From assembly GCA_937936645.1 (NCBI GenBank), contig CALHCQ010000132.1, forward strand, positions 1 to 37,222: 37,222 bases of DNA, given 5' to 3'. Below the pieces are notes generated by a model. It was not told where the DNA came from. It made no database searches and saw nothing but the letters and a program-made list of their open reading frames with translations. Made by a program: the position numbers and the translations under genes. This document shows positions 34,286 to 37,222 of this stretch, in pieces. Position 1 is the stretch's first letter. Each line of letters opens with the position of its first letter. This DNA is from an uncultured Algibacter sp. GTDB lineage: Bacteria; Bacteroidota; Bacteroidia; Flavobacteriales; Flavobacteriaceae.

Positions 34286-34657
34286 ATGATATTAATACAA
34301 CGCATTGGCTATTATTTAGGAGGGTTCTCTATTGGTCTCATCATTTTAGCATTCTTTTTAAATGGTAAAAAAACATCATGCAGCTATGGCTTAGATGCAC
34401 GAGTTATAAAAAACATTAACAGCAAAAAAATTATTTACAACGATGTTTTTAAAAAACAAATGCAATCTTTTAATGTAGACAGTACAGCTATAAATTATAT
34501 TTTAAAAAAAGGCGATATAAATTTTAGCAAAAGTAAACCACGTTTAAAACCCTGTGGCATATATCATTTAAATGGCTACTATAGAAAAAAAAGTATTAGT
34601 ATAAACATTAAAAATTGCGATAGTATTGCCACTATAATAGATATGTTTGTAAAATAG
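34286..34657 (+). CDS. DUF4258 domain protein with membrane anchor
   Basis: The 123-residue protein has one N-terminal membrane segment (about residues 8-26) and a soluble part that resembles DUF4258: FKKQMQSFNVDSTAINYILKKGDINFSKSK corresponds to the usual H-x-x-x-RM-x-x-R-x-I-x-x-x-x-i-x-x-x-l-x-x-G pattern, though the conserved His and Arg are replaced, so this is a divergent member. It lies 18 bp after ald and is probably co-transcribed. No function is known for the family. Confidence 0.7.
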   Translation: MILIQRIGYYLGGFSIGLIILAFFLNGKKTSCSYGLDARVIKNINSKKIIYNDVFKKQMQSFNVDSTAINYILKKGDINFSKSKPRLKPCGIYHLNGYYRKKSISINIKNCDSIATIIDMFVK

Positions 34658-34784
34658 ATTTTAATAATTTATGCTACTCTAAAAAAAACATCAAACCATA
34701 CCATTTAAAATATCTATAATTAAGTATATTAAAATACTTAAAATCTCCTTAATTTTACATCCTTAAATTAATTGTATTTTCCTT

Positions 34785-35858
34785 ATGAATTTAAATTCTA
34801 TAACGGCTAACAACGGCATTATTCATTTTAATAAAAATTGCTACCCTGCAATAAACGAACATCTTAAAAAAGAAAATTTTTCTAAGATTTTTATTTTAGT
34901 AGATAATAATACGCATGAACTATGTTTACCATATTTTCTAGAAAAGTTAGAAACTAATGCAACCATAGAAATTATAGAAATTGAAGAAGGAGAAATAAAC
35001 AAAACCATAGAAACCTGTGTTGGTGTTTGGAACACCTTATCGGAACTAGATGCCGACAGAAAAAGTTTATTAATAAACATTGGTGGTGGTGTTATTACAG
35101 ATCTTGGTGGCTTTGTAGCCTCTACCTTTAAACGCGGTATAGCCTACATAAACATACCTACCACCCTACTTGCTATGGTAGACGCCTCTGTTGGTGGCAA
35201 AACAGGCGTAGATTTAGGTCATTTAAAAAATCAAATTGGCGTTATTAGTACACCAGACATTGTATTAATAGACACACAGTACTTAAATACATTAGCAGCT
35301 AACCAAATGCGTTCTGGTTTAGCAGAAATGCTTAAACACGGTTTAATTACTGGCGAAACTTACTGGAATAAATTTACAGACCTTAAACATTTAGACCTAA
35401 CAGACTTAGACACATTAATATACGAATCTGTACTAATAAAAAAGAATGTCGTAGACCAAGACCCAAGAGAAAACGGTTTAAGAAAGACGCTTAATTTTGG
35501 TCACACGCTAGGTCATGCTATAGAATCTTATTTTTTAAGCCACCAAAGCAAAACAACACTACTACATGGTGAAGCCATTGCAATAGGTATGGTGTTAGCA
35601 TGTTACTTATCATCTAAAATTCTAGATTTCCCAATGGAACAAACAGAAGACATAAAAAAATTATTTTATAGTTTTTATAACAAAGTTGCCATTGATGAGC
35701 AAGATTACGCCCCAATTATGGATTTACTTAAGTACGATAAGAAAAACAATCACGGAAACATAAATTTTGTGCTTTTAAAACACATTGGAGACCCGGTTAT
35801 AGATTGTAAAGTAGAAGAACAACTCATTATAGATGCTTTTAAATACTACGAAGCCTAA
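34785..35858 (+). CDS. aroB: 3-dehydroquinate synthase
   Basis: AroB makes 3-dehydroquinate from DAHP in the shikimate pathway, using NAD+ and a divalent metal. The 357-residue protein has the NAD region LLINIGGGVITDLGGFVASTFKRGI, IPTTLLAMVDASVGGKTGVDLGHLKN, the substrate block MRSGLAEMLKHGLI, and the metal motif RKTLNFGHTLGHAIES followed by HGEAIAIGM. Length is normal. It ends 2 bp before an intrinsic terminator and precedes the Cys-rich peptide genes. Confidence 0.97.
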   Translation: MNLNSITANNGIIHFNKNCYPAINEHLKKENFSKIFILVDNNTHELCLPYFLEKLETNATIEIIEIEEGEINKTIETCVGVWNTLSELDADRKSLLINIGGGVITDLGGFVASTFKRGIAYINIPTTLLAMVDASVGGKTGVDLGHLKNQIGVISTPDIVLIDTQYLNTLAANQMRSGLAEMLKHGLITGETYWNKFTDLKHLDLTDLDTLIYESVLIKKNVVDQDPRENGLRKTLNFGHTLGHAIESYFLSHQSKTTLLHGEAIAIGMVLACYLSSKILDFPMEQTEDIKKLFYSFYNKVAIDEQDYAPIMDLLKYDKKNNHGNINFVLLKHIGDPVIDCKVEEQLIIDAFKYYEA

Positions 35859-35860
35859 AT

Positions 35861-35894
35861 AAAAAAGCCAATTATTAAAATAATTGGCTTTTTT
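35861..35894 (+). terminator. Intrinsic terminator of aroB (cassette terminator 1)
   Basis: AAAAAAGCCAATTAT (35861-35875) pairs perfectly with ATAATTGGCTTTTTT (35880-35894) around TAAA. The T-run lies within the right arm. The core CCAATTAT/ATAATTGG recurs in the terminators after each of the two Cys-rich peptide genes. Confidence 0.9.
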
Positions 35895-35972
35895 ACTACA
35901 TCATAATTTAGCCAAATGTTAAAAAAATTAGCATATGTTATTTTTTATTATTTTAGTGAAAAAATATTTATT

Positions 35973-36259
35973 ATGAAAAAGTTATTTTTATTATTATGCT
36001 TAACCCTTTGTACTATATTTTACGGGGCTAACTTAACAAGCAGTGCAGTAGTAGAAGCAACAGTTTCTGAAACTACCATAATACCAACACAAAAAAACTA
36101 CCTGTAGGTCTTCGTGTTTGTGGTAAATCTATAAAAGACTATAGAAAGTTACACATACCGTTTTGTAGATTAAATTGCAAAATGTTAACAAATAAGTGTG
36201 GTGTATGTAAAACAGCTAGAGAAGCTAGAGGACATACATTTAGATGCCAAAAACGATAA
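35973..36259 (+). pseudogene. Secreted Cys-rich cationic peptide gene, copy 1, frameshifted at an A7 run
   Basis: The first part (35973-36107) encodes MKKLFLLLCLTLCTIFYGA, a signal peptide, and runs to PTQKNYL then TAG. From 36098 onward the -1 frame encodes PVGLRVCGK...GHTFRCQKR and stops at 36257-36259; this part aligns with the Cys-rich domain of copy 2 (C..CxxxC..CxxC..C, 6 Cys). The switch must happen at the A run 36091-36097 followed by C. One extra A there would restore a single frame, and the same A AAA AAC string is a classic -1 slippery site. So it is either a pseudogene, an assembly or sequencing homopolymer error, or a gene using programmed frameshifting. An upstream ATG at 35916 is not conserved in copy 2, so ATG 35973 is preferred. 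Confidence 0.65.
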
Positions 36260-36282
36260 ATAAAACTCACATCCTTTAAAGT

Positions 36283-36316
36283 AAAAAAGTCAATTATTTA
36301 TATAATTGGCTTTTTT
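36283..36316 (+). terminator. Intrinsic terminator after Cys-rich peptide copy 1 (cassette terminator 2)
   Basis: AAAAAAGTCAATTAT (36283-36297) pairs with ATAATTGGCTTTTTT (36302-36316), one G-U pair, then T residues. It is a near-copy of the terminator at 35861-35894, supporting tandem duplication of a terminator-gene unit about 420 bp long. Confidence 0.85.
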
Positions 36317-36391
36317 ACGGAAACAAGGTAAATGTTAAAAAATAACGTCGTAAGAAAAAAATATTTATTTTTATAAAAAAATTATTTAATT

Positions 36392-36700
36392 ATGAAAAAG
36401 TTATTTTTATTATCATTTTTAACTATTTGTGCCATATTTTACGGTGCAACTAAAACCACAGTCAACAATTTAACCGAAAACGTAGCTATAAGTGCCATGG
36501 CACCAACCCAAAACGGATTTGCTCGTGTTTGCGGTAAAAGATTACGCCCAAGACAACTGCCTGTCTGTCCTAGATGTAGACCATTAACTCGAGGACAAAA
36601 ATGTGGTGGATGCAGAACTGGGAACGCTGCTTTTCGCTGTACAGTAAGTGATCAGCAACAACGCACTTTTCTAGAAGAACCAAATGCAAGGAGAAGGTAA
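36392..36700 (+). CDS. Secreted Cys-rich cationic peptide, copy 2
   Basis: The 102-residue precursor starts with a signal peptide, MKKLFLLSFLTICAIFYGA, with likely cleavage near Ala19, then a Thr/Asn-rich segment to about residue 37. The remaining part carries six cysteines at 47, 59, 62, 71, 74 and 83 (C-x11-C-x2-C-x8-C-x2-C-x8-C) and an Arg-rich tail ending in three Arg. About 15 Arg/Lys against three acidic residues make it strongly basic. The pattern suggests either three disulfides, as in defensin-like or bacteriocin peptides, or a zinc-ribbon-like pair of CxxC motifs; I recognise no family. It has a tandem paralogue upstream (frameshifted) and its own terminator downstream. No immunity or transporter gene is visible nearby. 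Confidence 0.7.
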   Translation: MKKLFLLSFLTICAIFYGATKTTVNNLTENVAISAMAPTQNGFARVCGKRLRPRQLPVCPRCRPLTRGQKCGGCRTGNAAFRCTVSDQQQRTFLEEPNARRR

Positions 36701-37099
36701 ATACATGTAGAAAAACTTATCTAGTTTAGAGCCATAACAATAGTTATTTAGCATTGTTGTGGTAATACAACCAATTATAAAACAAGTCATTTATAATTGG
36801 TTGTTTTTTTTTAATAAACAATTCGCAATAGCGTTGTTTTTTCTTGTACATTTATAATTAAGTTGGTTCTTGCCCAATAATAAACCATCTTAAAATTCTA
36901 AAAAGAGTAAACCTAATTTATCCAAAAAAAAATCTAAGACCCCCATTAAACTAAACTTGAACTTTGTATAATTATTTAATTACTATTAAAATTATGCATT
37001 ATATAAATTACAAGTATTTTTATGCAAGCCTTTATACAACAAAACGACCTACTTTTAGTTATAAACAAAATATTAGTAATTAAATAAAATTCTATTAAA
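36701..37099. other. Gene-free stretch with hairpins and terminators
   Basis: After the Cys-rich gene come an imperfect hairpin (CCATAACAAT at 36732-36741 with ATTGTTGTGG at 36753-36762, one G-T pair), a strong terminator (36767-36812) and a second, weaker terminator-like hairpin (AACAA/TTGTT plus CGC/GCG, 36817-36838, followed by T residues). From about 36845 to 37099 I see only AT-rich DNA; a 29-codon frame at 36994 has no supporting features. Confidence 0.6.
36767..36812 (+). terminator. Intrinsic terminator after Cys-rich peptide copy 2 (cassette terminator 3)
   Basis: ACAACCAATTATAAA (36767-36781) pairs perfectly with TTTATAATTGGTTGT (36790-36804) around an 8-nt loop, then about nine T residues. 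Its core CCAATTAT/ATAATTGG is the same as in the two preceding terminators. Confidence 0.9.
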
Positions 37100-37222
37100 A
37101 TGAGTATTAGTAAAAGTAATTTAAGCTTTGGTTTAATTGTATTATTATTAGGCGCATTAGCGTTTAATATATTTCGTTATAAACAGTTAACTGAAAAGTA
37201 TAACAAACTTGCTACACAATAC
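37100..37222 (+). CDS. Small or N-terminal part of a membrane protein, truncated at window end
   Basis: ATG at 37100 opens a frame that is still open at the last base (41 codons). The visible part is MSISKSNLSF, a hydrophobic helix GLIVLLLGALAFNIF (about residues 11-25), and a polar segment with Lys, Tyr and Asn. It could be the N-terminal anchor of a longer cytoplasmic or extracytoplasmic protein; the family cannot be told from this fragment. Confidence 0.6.
   Translation, partial: MSISKSNLSFGLIVLLLGALAFNIFRYKQLTEKYNKLATQY

Noticed and set aside
35916-35972. 19-codon N-terminal extension of peptide copy 1
   Set aside because: The second copy has stops in the matching upstream region and the signal peptide begins cleanly at ATG 35973.
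36994-37083. 29-codon frame before the final gene
   Set aside because: No conserved motif, no promoter and an AT-biased composition; it looks like chance.
1-37222. CRISPR arrays, tRNA or rRNA genes, insertion sequences
   Set aside because: No regularly spaced direct repeats, no tRNA T-loop or anticodon-stem pattern, and no transposase or terminal repeats with target duplications were seen.

Overview
The window looks like a chromosomal segment from a marine-type member of the Flavobacteriaceae (Bacteroidota). The DNA is AT-rich, starts are preceded by A/T-rich stretches rather than Shine-Dalgarno sequences, and several genes have the Bacteroidota -7 promoter motif TAnnTTTG upstream. Family-level signs agree: a PorX-type response regulator with a PglZ domain, a fused LpxC-FabZ, a bifunctional HisIE and HisB, and an intergenic repeat of a kind I associate with flavobacterial genomes. 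I cannot name the genus.

Layout. Bases 1-607 hold the start of an NAD(P)-binding epimerase-like gene, cut by the window edge. Two small membrane-protein genes follow on the plus strand and end at a bidirectional terminator. The leucine operon leuC-leuD-leuA-leuB occupies about 1855-6659 on the minus strand, with a 75-bp interspersed-repeat-like element between leuA and leuB. Bases 6935-9374 carry a hotdog thioesterase, a conserved hypothetical gene, a DUF2461 gene and a TruA-family pseudouridine synthase. Two genes for exported proteins (9634-11375) end at a nested inverted repeat shared with the end of the his operon.

The full histidine operon (hisG-D-C-B-H-A-F-IE) runs on the minus strand from 18701 to 11461. 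Just upstream of hisG lies what reads as a complete transcription attenuator: an 18-codon leader peptide with four consecutive His codons, a perfect 12-bp intrinsic terminator, and an upstream segment able to pair with the terminator's 5' arm.

Bases 18988-30058 are a minus-strand block of envelope and central-metabolism genes: an SPFH/prohibitin protein, a VWA membrane protein, fabG, sucD, a second LpxD-like acyltransferase, efp, lpxA, lpxC-fabZ, lpxD and an HD-domain hydrolase. They supply early lipid A steps and fatty-acid elongation. Divergently, the plus strand carries porX, tsaE, a 45-residue exported or membrane peptide overlapping a four-helix membrane-protein gene, alanine dehydrogenase, a DUF4258 gene and aroB.

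The most unusual stretch is 35861-36812. Two tandem related genes encode short secreted, strongly cationic, six-cysteine peptides. The units are separated and flanked by three intrinsic terminators that share the same hairpin core. The first copy is interrupted by a frameshift exactly at a run of seven A residues. Their function is unknown; antimicrobial or toxin-like roles are possible but unproven. The window ends inside a new plus-strand membrane-protein gene at 37100.
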